Shown here one piece after another: positions 37,061 through 45,604 of a DNA stretch of 64,000 bases; the stretch's first letter is position 1, and each line of letters begins with the position of its first letter. The position numbers and the translations under genes are program-made. The notes below the pieces were generated by a model that did not search any database, was not told where the DNA came from, and saw only the letters and a program-made list of their open reading frames with translations. Source of the stretch: Kitasatospora paranensis. Lineage in GTDB: Bacteria; Actinomycetota; Actinomycetes; Streptomycetales; Streptomycetaceae. The DNA is taken from NCBI RefSeq assembly GCF_039544005.1, contig NZ_BAABKV010000001.1:6758001-6822000 (forward strand), read 5' to 3'.

Positions 37061-37750
37061 ATGCCCACGCTGCTGCTCGTCCGCCACGGCCGATCGACCG
37101 CCAACACCGCCGGGGTCCTGGCCGGCTGGACACCCGGCGTGGACCTCGACGACACCGGACGCGGCCAGGCGAAGGCGCTCCCCGGCCGGCTCGACGGCAT
37201 TCCGCTGGCCCGGGCCGTCAGCAGCCCGCTGGAGCGCTGCCGGCAGACCCTGGCCCCGCTGCTCGCCGAGCGCCCCGAACTCGGGGAGCCGGCCGTGGAC
37301 GAGCGCCTCGGCGAGTGCCACTACGGCGACTGGACGGGCCGTCCGCTGCGCGAGCTCGCCGAGGAGCCGCTCTGGCGGACGGTGCAGGACCACGCCTCGG
37401 CCGCCGCCTTCCCCGGCGGCGAGTCGCTGCGCGAGCTGAGCCACCGCACCGTCGACGCCGTCCGCGACTGGAACGCCCGGATCGCCGCCGAGCACGGCGA
37501 GGACGCCGTCTGGATCGCCTGCACCCACGGCGACGTGGTGAAGGCGGTCGTCGCCGACGCGCTCGGCCTGCACCTCGACCACTTCCAGCGGATCTCCGTC
37601 GAGCCCTGCTCGGTCACCGCGATCCGCTACACCCCGCACCGCCCGTTCCTGCTGCGCCTCGGCGACACCGGCGCCCTGGCCTCGCTCGCCCCCAAGGCCG
37701 CCCCGCACCCGGTGCCCGCCGGCGACGCGATGGTCGGCGGCGCGAGCTGA
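37061..37750 (+). CDS. Histidine phosphatase family protein (MSMEG_4193-like)
   Basis: A 229-residue phosphoglycerate-mutase-like phosphatase. The phospho-acceptor motif is LLVRHGRSTAN; other active-site parts are VSSPLERCRQT, GECHYGDWTGR with the acid, and CTHGDVVK with the second His. It belongs to the actinobacterial subgroup that regularly neighbours the DUF3090, SCO1664-type and mshC genes, as here. The physiological substrate is unknown. ATG at 37061. Confidence 0.9.
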   Translation: MPTLLLVRHGRSTANTAGVLAGWTPGVDLDDTGRGQAKALPGRLDGIPLARAVSSPLERCRQTLAPLLAERPELGEPAVDERLGECHYGDWTGRPLRELAEEPLWRTVQDHASAAAFPGGESLRELSHRTVDAVRDWNARIAAEHGEDAVWIACTHGDVVKAVVADALGLHLDHFQRISVEPCSVTAIRYTPHRPFLLRLGDTGALASLAPKAAPHPVPAGDAMVGGAS

Positions 37751-37828
37751 CACCTGTCGCCGCACGGCTGCGGCGCACGTCGTAGGGTGGCCGGTGAGCC
37801 CCCGTCCGAAACCATCCGGAGCGAGAGA

Positions 37829-38395
37829 GTGCCCCGTCAGGTCTTCTTCTACGACCAGCCCGAGCGGTTCGTGGCCGGTACCGTCGGCCAGCCCGGATCG
37901 CGGGCCTTCTACCTGCAGGCCAGCGCCCGCGGCCGGATCACCAGCGTGCTGCTGGAGAAGGCCCAGGTGGCCGCGCTCGCCGAGCGGGTCGACGAGGTGC
38001 TCGACGAGGCCCTGCGGCGCAGCTCCGGCTCCGTCGCGATCCCCGCCGTCGCCCCCGCCGAGCTGCTCGACAGCGCCCCGCTGGACCTCCCGCTGGAGCA
38101 GGAGTTCCGGGTCGGCACCATGGCCCTCGCCTGGGACGGCGTCGACGAGCGCCTCGTCGTCGAGGCGCAGGCCGTGGTCGAGGACGCCGAGGGCGAGGAG
38201 GCGGCGGTCTTCGACGACGAGGACGAGAACGGCCCCGACATGCTGCGGGTGCGGCTGACCGGCCCGATGGCCCGGGTCTTCGCCAAGCGCGCCCTCGACC
38301 TGGTGGCCGCCGGCCGCCGGCCCTGCCCGTTCTGCAACCTGCCGCTCGACCCGGAGGGCCACCTGTGCCCGCGCGCGAACGGGTACCGACGCTGA
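37829..38395 (+). CDS. DUF3090 family protein
   Basis: A 188-residue conserved actinobacterial protein of unknown function. The family start VPRQVFFYDQPERFV fixes the GTG at 37829, after GAGAGA. The C-terminus has a zinc-ribbon-like Cys pattern in CPFCNLPLDPEGHLCPRANG. Its end overlaps the next gene by 31 bp. The conserved neighbourhood with the kinase-like SCO1664-type gene and mshC suggests a shared process, possibly thiol or redox related (inference). Confidence 0.88.
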   Translation: MPRQVFFYDQPERFVAGTVGQPGSRAFYLQASARGRITSVLLEKAQVAALAERVDEVLDEALRRSSGSVAIPAVAPAELLDSAPLDLPLEQEFRVGTMALAWDGVDERLVVEAQAVVEDAEGEEAAVFDDEDENGPDMLRVRLTGPMARVFAKRALDLVAAGRRPCPFCNLPLDPEGHLCPRANGYRR

Positions 38396-39249
38396 GCGAG
38401 GACCAGGCCGCGGACACCGTCCCCGGCACCGACCCGGCCACCAGCGCCGCGCTGGCGGCCGATGTCCCCGCCGCCCTCGGCCTGCTGCGCGAGGGCACGC
38501 TCACCGTGCACGGCCGTCTCACCGACGCCTCCAACGCGGTGCTCTACTGCACCGCCGAGCTGGACGGCGTCACCGCGCCCTGCGTCTACAAGCCGGTCGC
38601 CGGCGAGCGGCCGCTGTGGGACTTCCCGGACGGCAACCTGGCCGGCCGCGAGGTCGCCGCCTACGAGGTCTCCGCCGCCACCGGGTGGGCGCTGATCCCG
38701 CCCACCGTGCTGCGGGACGGGCCGCACGGCCCCGGCATGGTCCAGCTCTGGGTCGAGCCCGATCCGGACGCCCCGGAACTGCTCGACCTCCAGGACCCGG
38801 CCGGCCCCGCGGCCGGCTGGCTGCCGATCGTCCGCGCCGAGATCGAGGGCGGCCGCACCGCGCTCCTCGTCCACCGCGACGACGGACGGCTGCGCCGCCT
38901 CGCCGTCCTCGACGCGGTGATCAACAACGCCGACCGAAAGGGCGGGCACTGGATACCGGCCGCCGACGGCCGGCTCTACGGCATCGACCACGGCGTCACC
39001 TTCAACGTCGAGGACAAACTGCGCACCCTGCTGTGGGGCTGGGCCGAACGGCCGCTGCCCGAGGACGCCCGCGAGGTGCTCGGCCGGCTGGCCGGCGACC
39101 TCGCCGGGCCGCTGGGGGAGCGGCTGGCCCCGCACCTCACCCCGGCCGAACTGGCCGCCACCGGGGCCCGGGTGGCCGCGCTGCTGGCCGCCGGACGCCA
39201 TCCGCTGCCGTCCCCCGACTGGCCGTCGATCCCCTGGCCGCCGCTCTGA
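38365..39249 (+). CDS. SCO1664-family protein (PI3/PI4-kinase-like fold)
   Basis: A 294-residue protein with kinase-like landmarks. Glycine-poor N-lobe strands are followed by CVYKPVAGERPLWDFPDG, with the likely ATP-binding Lys, then LAGREVAAYEVSAATGW. The catalytic-loop-like DAVINNADRKGGHW and the metal-binding-like YGIDHGVTFN follow. Similar actinobacterial proteins are annotated as PI3/PI4-kinase-like; no substrate is known. The GTG start at 38365 overlaps the DUF3090 gene. It lies 108 bp upstream of mshC in the same direction. Confidence 0.87.
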   Translation: MPARERVPTLSEDQAADTVPGTDPATSAALAADVPAALGLLREGTLTVHGRLTDASNAVLYCTAELDGVTAPCVYKPVAGERPLWDFPDGNLAGREVAAYEVSAATGWALIPPTVLRDGPHGPGMVQLWVEPDPDAPELLDLQDPAGPAAGWLPIVRAEIEGGRTALLVHRDDGRLRRLAVLDAVINNADRKGGHWIPAADGRLYGIDHGVTFNVEDKLRTLLWGWAERPLPEDAREVLGRLAGDLAGPLGERLAPHLTPAELAATGARVAALLAAGRHPLPSPDWPSIPWPPL

Positions 39250-39357
39250 GCGGACCACGGTGCGGCGGCGGCCGGGGCGTCCCGGCACGGGGAGGTTTCC
39301 GGCCGATCCGGCCGACTGGTTAGCCTTTCAAATGATCGCAAGGTTAAAGTCGGAACC

Positions 39358-40587
39358 ATGCATGCCTGGCCCGCCTCCGAGGTTCCCGCCCTGCCTGGTC
39401 AGGGGCTCCCCCTTCGTATCTTCGACACAGCCACGAGCAGTGTCCGGGAGGTCGTGCCCCAGGGCCCGACCGCCCGCCTCTACGTCTGCGGCATCACCCC
39501 GTACGACGCCACCCACCTGGGCCACGCCGCCACCTACAACACCTTCGATCTGGTGCAGCGGGTCTGGAAGGACGCCGGTCACGACGTCCTCTACGTCCAG
39601 AACGTCACCGACGTCGACGACCCGCTGCTGGAGCGGGCCGTCGCCACCGGCCAGGACTGGACGGCCCTCGCCGAGCGTGAGACCGCGCTCTTCCGCGAGG
39701 ACATGACGGCCCTGCGGATGCTCCCGCCGGCGCACTACATCGGCGCCGTCGAGTCCATCCCGTGGATCGTCCCGCTGGTGAAGAAGCTGCTGGCGAGCGG
39801 CGCCGCCTACGAGCTGGACGGCGACATCTACTTCTCGGTCGACGCCGACCCGCACTTCGGCGAGGTCTCCGGCCTCGACCGCGACGCGATGATGCCGGTC
39901 TTCGCCGAGCGCGGCGGCGACCCGCAGCGCCCCGGCAAGAAGCACCCGCTGGATGCCCTGCTGTGGCTCTCCGCCCGGCCGGGCGAGCCCGCCTGGGACA
40001 CCGAGCTCGGCCACGGCCGGCCCGGCTGGCACATCGAGTGCGTGGCGATCGCCCTGCAGTTCCTCGGGATGTCCTTCGACATCCAGGGCGGCGGCAGCGA
40101 CCTGTCCTTCCCGCACCACGAGATGGGCGCCGCGCACGCCCAGGTCGCCACCGGCGAGCACCCGTACGCGCAGGCGTACGTGCACGCCGGGATGGTCGCC
40201 CTGGACGGGCACAAGATGTCCAAGTCCCGCGGCAACCTGGTCTTCGTGTCGGCCCTGCGCCGCGAGGGCGTCGACCCGGCGGCGATCCGGCTGGCCCTGC
40301 TGGCGCACCACTACCGGGCCGACTGGGAGTGGACGGAGCGCGACCTCGCGCAGGCCCAGGAGCGCCTCGCGCTGTGGCGCGCCGCCGTCTCCCGCCCGGA
40401 CGGGACGCGCGCCGAGGGCATGCTCGCCGAGGTCCGTGCGGCACTCGCCGACGACCTGGACGCACCGGCCGCGCTCGCCGCGGTCGACCGCTGGGCCGCC
40501 GCGCAGAACGCGGCCGGGGGCGACGACATCGGCGCCCCCGGCCTGGTCTCCCGGACGGTCGACGCCCTCCTCGGCGTGGCGCTGTGA
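39358..40587 (+). CDS. mshC: Cysteine:1D-myo-inosityl 2-amino-2-deoxy-D-glucopyranoside ligase MshC
   Basis: A 409-residue mycothiol biosynthesis enzyme that joins cysteine to GlcN-Ins using ATP, through a cysteinyl-adenylate. It is a cysteinyl-tRNA-synthetase relative. The zinc Cys is in YVCGITPYD, the HIGH-like motif is THLGHAATYNTFD, other ligands are in WHIECVAIA and FPHHEMGAAHA, and the KMSKS loop is GHKMSKSRGN. It lacks the tRNA-binding C-terminal domain, as expected for MshC. The start ATG is 39358. A perfect 14-bp hairpin follows the stop. Confidence 0.95.
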   Translation: MHAWPASEVPALPGQGLPLRIFDTATSSVREVVPQGPTARLYVCGITPYDATHLGHAATYNTFDLVQRVWKDAGHDVLYVQNVTDVDDPLLERAVATGQDWTALAERETALFREDMTALRMLPPAHYIGAVESIPWIVPLVKKLLASGAAYELDGDIYFSVDADPHFGEVSGLDRDAMMPVFAERGGDPQRPGKKHPLDALLWLSARPGEPAWDTELGHGRPGWHIECVAIALQFLGMSFDIQGGGSDLSFPHHEMGAAHAQVATGEHPYAQAYVHAGMVALDGHKMSKSRGNLVFVSALRREGVDPAAIRLALLAHHYRADWEWTERDLAQAQERLALWRAAVSRPDGTRAEGMLAEVRAALADDLDAPAALAAVDRWAAAQNAAGGDDIGAPGLVSRTVDALLGVAL

Positions 40588-40614
40588 CCACCACCTGAGG
40601 TTCTGACGGAACAG

Positions 40615-40646
40615 GACGGCCGGGCACGGTGACGTGCCCGGCCGTC
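40615..40646. terminator. Terminator after mshC
   Basis: A perfect 14-bp stem (GACGGCCGGGCACG / CGTGCCCGGCCGTC) with a GTGA loop, between the convergent mshC and lipoprotein genes. Confidence 0.87.
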
Positions 40647-40680
40647 GCTGTGCCGCCCCACGGTGCGAGCGGCGTGCCGG

Positions 40681-41768
40681 TCAGTGCCGGTAGGCGGGCA
40701 TACCGGGGCCGGCGACCACCAGCACGGGCGCGGACGAACCGTCCACCGGCAGCGTGACCACGCCGGCGGTGGTGCGGGCCGCGATCGTCCGGCCGTCCGG
40801 CGACCAGGCCGGCTCGGTGTAGTCCGTGGTCGCGTGCGGGGTGAGGTCCCGGGCGACCGGGTTCTCCTTGTGCACATCCTGCACGAAGAGGTGGTCGTGG
40901 CCCGCGACGGAGCGCACGAAGACCACCTCGTCGCCGTCCCGGGAGAGCGCCGGCTCGGAGCCGGTGGCGATCGCGGCGCCCTGCTGGCGCATGTAGTCGT
41001 CGCGGATGTAGACCTCGTGGTCGGTGGTGTTGGCGTAGACGGTGCTGCCGTGCTGCATGCCGCCGCCGCTGATCCAGACGTTCCCGGTGGTCGGCAGCGG
41101 CTTCGCGTTGTCGTCGGAGAAGGTTTTCAGCGACAGGGGCTTCGGCGTGGCCCCGATGGCGGTCGCGGGCACACCGACCAGCCGGGCGCCGGTGCCCTGT
41201 CCGACGGTGAAGAGGATGTTGTTCTTCGCCGGGAGGCCGACGGGGTCGGCAGCGTCGACCTGCCAGGTGGGGTGGGACCAGGTCTGCCCCCGGGGTTGCG
41301 CGCGACTACGACGCGGTGGCTGCCGTCGGCACGGGACACCGACAGGTCGCCGGCGCCGTCGATGAAGGCTGCCCGGCCGCCGTCGGGGGACCAGGCCAGG
41401 TCGCGGACCGCGGTGTGGAAGTCGACGCTGGTGCCGTTCATCAGGACCAGGTTGGTCCCGTTGCTGATGGTGAGGCCCTGAACGGCGCCGTTCCGGGCAG
41501 GTGCGGTGGTCCGGCCGGCGGCGGACGCGGTGACCGGAGCGGTGGGGCTCGGCGGCGCGGACGGCGTGGCGGAAGCGGTGGCGCCGGACAGCGCGGGAGC
41601 GGCCGAGGAGGCCGCGTCCGACGGCTTCGCGGCGGTGGCCGGTGCGGCATTGCCGGCGGCCACCCCGGTGGCGGCCTGCGGGTCGCAGGCGGACAGCAGC
41701 AGCGTGCTCCCGACGGTGAGGGCGGAGACGAGTGCGGCGGCGGCGTGACGGCGGGCACGAGCGGACAT
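40681..41768 (-). CDS. WD40/TolB-like repeat lipoprotein, apparent frameshift
   Basis: An exported lipoprotein of about 362 residues. The lipobox is LLLSAC at about residue 28, followed by a long Ala/Ser/Thr/Pro linker. The folded part contains beta-propeller repeat signatures DLAWSPDGGRAAFID, EPALSRDGDEVVFVR and EPAWSPDGRTIAAR, as in TolB-like propellers. ATG 41768. The frame breaks at the junction of C and G runs (plus strand 41287-41295) after VVVARNP. One added base gives RGQTWSHPTWQVDAADPVG. Function unknown; perhaps an extracytoplasmic sensor or binding protein. Confidence 0.8.
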
Positions 41769-41968
41769 GAGGAGTTCCCCGGAGTGTGGTGTGACGGTTG
41801 GACGCCGTGAGCGGTGTGCGTGCCCGGGATCCCCCCGGTCGACCCTCGTCCGTGCGATGGGAGGACTCTGTCAGTCGAACGTCCCCGAACAGTGCGTCGG
41901 ATGTCACCGGCTTGCAACAGCCTGGCGGGCTGTCAACTAGCCCCCAGGGAACGCCCTCCGTGCGCGCG

Positions 41969-42976
41969 CTACTCCTCGGCGCCGCCGTCCCCGTCCCCGT
42001 CCTTTTCGGCGTCCCCGGCGTCCCCGGCGTCCTTGGGGTCCTCGCCGTCCTCGGCCTTCTCCTCCTCGTCGGGCCGGGACTCCGGCCGCTCGGTGGCGTG
42101 GCCGCCGGTGACCGGCTTCTCGCCGGTCGGGCCGAGGTTCTCCCGGCGCCGCAGGTAGCGCTCGAACTCGCGCGCGATCGCGTCGCCGGACGCCTCCGGG
42201 AGCTCCGCGGTGTCCTGGGCCTCCTCCAGCTGCTGGACGTACTCGGCCACCTCGCTGTCCTCGGCGGCCAGCTGGTCCACCCCGAGCTGCCAGGCCCGGG
42301 AGTCCTCGCCGAGCTCGCCCGGCGGGATCCGCAGGTCCAGCAGGTCCTCCAGCTTGTTGATCAGCGCCAGGGTGGCCTTGGGGTTGGGCGGCTGTGCCAC
42401 GTAGTGCGGCACCGCGGCCCACAGCGTCACGGCCGGCACCCCGGCGTGCGCGCACGCCTCCTGGAGCACGCCGACGATCCCGGTCGGGCCCTCGTACTTG
42501 CTCTCCTCCAGGTCGAGGGAGCGGGCGAGGGCCGCGTCCGAGGTGACCCCGCTGACCGGTACCGGCCGGCTGTGCGGGGTGTCCCCGAGCAGCGCGCCGA
42601 GGATCACCACCAGTTCCACGCCGAGTTCGTGCGCGAATCCGAGCAGTTCGTTGCAGTACGAGCGCCAGCGCATGCTCGGCTCGATCCCCCGGACGAGGAC
42701 CAGGTCCCGGGTCTTCGGCTCGTTCACCCGGACCACCGACAGGCGGGTGGTCGGCCAGGTGATCCGGCGCACCCCGCCGTCGAGCCAGACGGTGGGGCGG
42801 TTGACCTGGAAGTCGTAGTAGTCCTCGGCGTCGAGGGCGGCGAAGACCTTGCCGCCCCACGTCTCGTCCAGGTGGCCGACGGCCGCGGAGGCGGCGTCGC
42901 CGGCGTCGTTCCACCCCTCGAAGGCGCAGATCATCACCGGGTCGATCAACTCGGGGACGTCCTCCAGCTCGATCAC
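41969..42976 (-). CDS. PAC2 family protein
   Basis: A 335-residue protein of the PAC2 family, named from eukaryotic proteasome assembly chaperones; the actinobacterial members have no settled role. The family opening ELIDPVMICAFEGWNDAGDAASAAV is present, then VILGALLGDTPHSRPVPV and VPHYVAQPPNPKATLALI. The C-terminal 50 residues are highly acidic (Asp/Glu/Lys-rich). The start is GTG 42976. Actinomycetes with proteasomes commonly keep this gene. Confidence 0.88.
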   Translation of the reverse strand: MIELEDVPELIDPVMICAFEGWNDAGDAASAAVGHLDETWGGKVFAALDAEDYYDFQVNRPTVWLDGGVRRITWPTTRLSVVRVNEPKTRDLVLVRGIEPSMRWRSYCNELLGFAHELGVELVVILGALLGDTPHSRPVPVSGVTSDAALARSLDLEESKYEGPTGIVGVLQEACAHAGVPAVTLWAAVPHYVAQPPNPKATLALINKLEDLLDLRIPPGELGEDSRAWQLGVDQLAAEDSEVAEYVQQLEEAQDTAELPEASGDAIAREFERYLRRRENLGPTGEKPVTGGHATERPESRPDEEEKAEDGEDPKDAGDAGDAEKDGDGDGGAEE

Positions 42977-43132
42977 CCAGCGTCTCCCTCCGTCGACCGG
43001 TGCCGCCCCCTCCCGGTCCGCGGACCGGTGGCCGGCTGCCGGCCTGTCGAACCTCGCGTGGAACGCCCTGTTCCACGGTCCTACCTGCCCAGCCTACGGG
43101 CTTTGATGCCTTCCCAGGCCGGAGTGCGAAGC

Positions 43133-43966
43133 CTATCCGAGCGCGGCGTCGGACACGCTCGGCAGGTAGCCGCCGACCTGCCCCTCGGCCTTCGGATGGA
43201 ACGACTCCCAGAGCGGCAGCGTGACCGGGTGGATCCACTCGCCGGCCGCCCCCTTGCACGCCTCGTGGCCGTCGAACGCCGCCCTGACGTCGGCATAGTG
43301 GAACCCCTGCTTGGCGGCCTGAGCCTCGATCAGGTCGTCCAGGCGGTCGGTGAGGGCGTTGAAGCGCGCCCGGCGCGGCTCCGGCGCGACCGGGCAGGAC
43401 GCGCCCGCGCCGAGCAGGTGCGGGTAGCCGGTGACCACCACCCGGGCGGCCGGGGCCTGCGCGTCCAGCGCCCGGTACAGCGTGGCGAGCCGGTCGGGCA
43501 GTTCCTCGCGCAGCCGCCGCTCCGACTCGTCCAGCGCCCGGTCGCAGTGGCCGTCGGTGGTGAAGGGCTGGAGGCACGCCACGGCCGCGTCGCCGAAGGC
43601 CAGGTCGTTGCCGCCGATGGTGAGGGTGACCAGGCCGGCGTCGGCCGGCACCCGCGGCACCTGGTCGCGCAGCACGTCCGCGGTGAGCGCACCGCTGCAC
43701 GCGGCGAACAGGAAGTCGGCGGGCCCGTGCGCGGAGCTCCACAACTGCGGGTAGGAGCGGGCGGAGCGGTGGCAGGCGCCGCTCGCCGGGTCGTACTGGC
43801 CGGCGCCCGCGCCGGCGGCGAAGGAGTCGCCGAGGGCGGCGTACCGGACGGGCCCGGGGGCGGCCTGGGCTGGGGCCGCGGCGATCAGCAGCGGGGCGGC
43901 GGTCAGGGCGGCGATCAGGGGGAGCGCACGGTCGTATCTCCGGTCGGAGCGGGGACGGATCGTCAC
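43133..43966 (-). CDS. Secreted SGNH/GDSL-family hydrolase (lipase/esterase)
   Basis: A 277-residue exported esterase. The signal peptide runs to APAQA-A near residue 36. SGNH blocks are visible: block I YAALGDSFAAGAGAG with the nucleophile Ser, block III TIGGNDLAFGD with the Asn, and block V SFHPKAEGQ with the catalytic His. Several Cys pairs suggest disulfides, as in Streptomyces coelicolor SCO7513-like lipases. No ATG is in frame, and GTG 43966 is the best start. It is divergent from the LacI gene, sharing a 91-bp promoter region. Confidence 0.87.
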   Translation of the reverse strand: MTIRPRSDRRYDRALPLIAALTAAPLLIAAAPAQAAPGPVRYAALGDSFAAGAGAGQYDPASGACHRSARSYPQLWSSAHGPADFLFAACSGALTADVLRDQVPRVPADAGLVTLTIGGNDLAFGDAAVACLQPFTTDGHCDRALDESERRLREELPDRLATLYRALDAQAPAARVVVTGYPHLLGAGASCPVAPEPRRARFNALTDRLDDLIEAQAAKQGFHYADVRAAFDGHEACKGAAGEWIHPVTLPLWESFHPKAEGQVGGYLPSVSDAALG

Positions 43967-44002
43967 GCATCGTAGCCGTTCGCGCACGGAACGAGAGAGC
44001 GG

Positions 44003-44034
44003 CTTGCTCTGCAAATTCACGCAAGCGGTTTGCG
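44003..44034. promoter_or_regulatory. Two candidate LacI-type operators
   Basis: Two inverted repeats lie just before the regulator ATG: TTGC-TCT-GCAA at 44004-44014 and CGCAAGC-G-GTTTGCG at 44020-44034 (6 of 7 bases symmetric). Their size and place fit autoregulation by the LacI-family protein, and they could also affect the divergent esterase gene. Confidence 0.55.
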
Positions 44035-44057
44035 TTTTTTGCCGTACACTCGCACCC

Positions 44058-45071
44058 ATGACACGACGACTTGCCGAGGTGGCCAAGAAGGTCGGGGTGA
44101 GCGAGGCCACCGTCAGCCGAGTGCTGAACGAGAAGCCCGGCGTCTCCGAGGCGACCCGCGCGGCTGTGCTCACCGCGCTCGACGTCCTCGGCTACGAGCG
44201 GCCCACCCAGCTGCGCGGGGAGCGGGCCCGGCTGGTCGGACTCGTCCTGCCCGAGCTGCAGAACCCGATCTTCCCGGCCTTCGCCGAGGTGGTCAGCGGC
44301 GCGCTGGCCGGCCAGGGCTTCACCCCGGTGCTGTGCACCCAGACCGCGGGCGGCGTCTCCGAGGCGGACTACGTCGACCTGCTGCTGGAGCAGCACGTCT
44401 CCGGCGTGGTGTTCTTCGGCGGCCTGTACGCCCAGGGCGACGCCCCGCACGAGCACTACGACCGGCTCGCCGAGCGCAGTCTCCCGACGGTGCTGCTGAA
44501 CGGCGCCATCGAGGACCTCGACTTCCCGCGGGTCTCCTGCGACGACGCGGTCGCGGTCGAGCAGGCCGTCTCCCACCTGCGGCAACTCGGCCACAGCAAG
44601 ATCGGTCTGGTGCTCGGCCCGGCGGATCACGTGCCGTCCCAGCGCAAGCTGGCCGCGGCCCGCGCCGCGCTCGGCCGGGTCGGCCTGGAGCTGCCCGACA
44701 TCCACGTGGAGCGCGCGCTGTTCAGCCTGGAGGGCGGGCAGGCGGCCACCACCCGGCTGCTGCGGCAGGGCGTCACCGGCGTGGTCTGCGCGAGCGACCC
44801 GCTGGCGCTCGGCGCGGTGCGCGCGGTGCGGCGGGCCGGGCTCTCGGTGCCGGACGACGTGTCGGTGATCGGCTACGACGACTCCTCGTTCATGATGTGC
44901 ACCGATCCGCCGCTGACCACCGTGCGCCAGCCCATCGAGGCGATGGGGCGAGCCGCGGTGGAGCTGCTGGTGGGCGAGATCGCCGGGGTCAAGGTGACCC
45001 ACGACGAGCTGCTGTTCGAGCCGGAGCTGGTGGTGCGGGGGTCGACGGCCCCGGCACGCGCGCGGGGCTGA
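44058..45071 (+). CDS. LacI-family transcriptional regulator
   Basis: A 337-residue sugar-responsive repressor. The N-terminal helix-turn-helix and hinge (1-55) read RLAEVAKKVGVSEATVSRVLNEKPGVS. The periplasmic-binding-like effector domain follows (about 60-330) with GLVLPELQNPIFPAFAEVVSGAL and VSVIGYDDSSFM. The protein probably binds an oligosaccharide and controls the alpha-1,3-glucan genes that follow on the same strand (inference from position). Start ATG 44058; perfect terminator 30 bp after the stop. Confidence 0.93.
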   Translation: MTRRLAEVAKKVGVSEATVSRVLNEKPGVSEATRAAVLTALDVLGYERPTQLRGERARLVGLVLPELQNPIFPAFAEVVSGALAGQGFTPVLCTQTAGGVSEADYVDLLLEQHVSGVVFFGGLYAQGDAPHEHYDRLAERSLPTVLLNGAIEDLDFPRVSCDDAVAVEQAVSHLRQLGHSKIGLVLGPADHVPSQRKLAAARAALGRVGLELPDIHVERALFSLEGGQAATTRLLRQGVTGVVCASDPLALGAVRAVRRAGLSVPDDVSVIGYDDSSFMMCTDPPLTTVRQPIEAMGRAAVELLVGEIAGVKVTHDELLFEPELVVRGSTAPARARG

Positions 45072-45100
45072 CCGCGGACTTCTGACGACCCTTCGGCTGA

Positions 45101-45128
45101 GGGCGGGCACTTCGGTGCCCGCCCTTTT
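45101..45128 (+). terminator. Rho-independent terminator after the LacI gene
   Basis: Perfect 10-bp stem GGGCGGGCAC / GTGCCCGCCC with a TTCG tetraloop followed by TTTT. A textbook intrinsic terminator. Confidence 0.93.
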
Positions 45129-45154
45129 CGTATGCCCACCTTCGGCACCATCCG

Positions 45155-45231
45155 TTGACATGCTTGTAGCACCTCTGTAACTCTTGGCTGCCATCGCGCA
45201 AATGCTCGACAGATCAACGTCATTTTCGCGA
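45155..45231 (+). promoter_or_regulatory. Promoter and candidate operator of the alpha-1,3-glucanase gene
   Basis: A consensus -35 TTGACA (45155-45160) and a -10-like TAACTC (45178-45183) are 17 bp apart. Just downstream is an inverted repeat TCGCGCAAATG (45194-45204) / CATTTTCGCGA (45221-45231), 10 of 11 bases matching, with CTCGACAGAT between. The same 10-mer occurs inverted at the sugar-transporter promoter. The remaining leader to 45604 (about 370 bp) shows no gene. Confidence 0.55.
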
Positions 45232-45604
45232 TGCCTTCCGCTCAATCCCACTGCAACTTCCCCCACAGAGGCAGGACCAGGGATGGGACACCCGCGCAGC
45301 CCGCACCTCCCCGCAGCCCCCGCCGCACCCGGCGCGGGCCCGGCCGTCGTGCCCCCCACCGCGCAGCGCCGACAGACCGTCACCACTCGGATCCGGTCGA
45401 CGCGGTGGACCGCCGCGACCCCGGTCCCCCGGAGCTCCACCCGCTAGTCGGCCCACGCCGCCGAAGGATTCGGGCCGCCGCCACACTCCGGCGGTCCGAG
45501 CCGGGGCCGTCCCACGCCCCGGCGCACCCCTGCGGGGTGCGCGCGGCGGAGCCGGGGGACACCTCGCCGCGCACCGTCATGAACCGATGAGACAGAGGGA
45601 CGTC

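Noticed and set aside
1416..41768. Programmed ribosomal frameshifting to explain the interrupted genes.
   Set aside because: Many unrelated housekeeping-type genes are affected, with no slippery heptamer or downstream pseudoknot pattern, and all need the same one-base addition.
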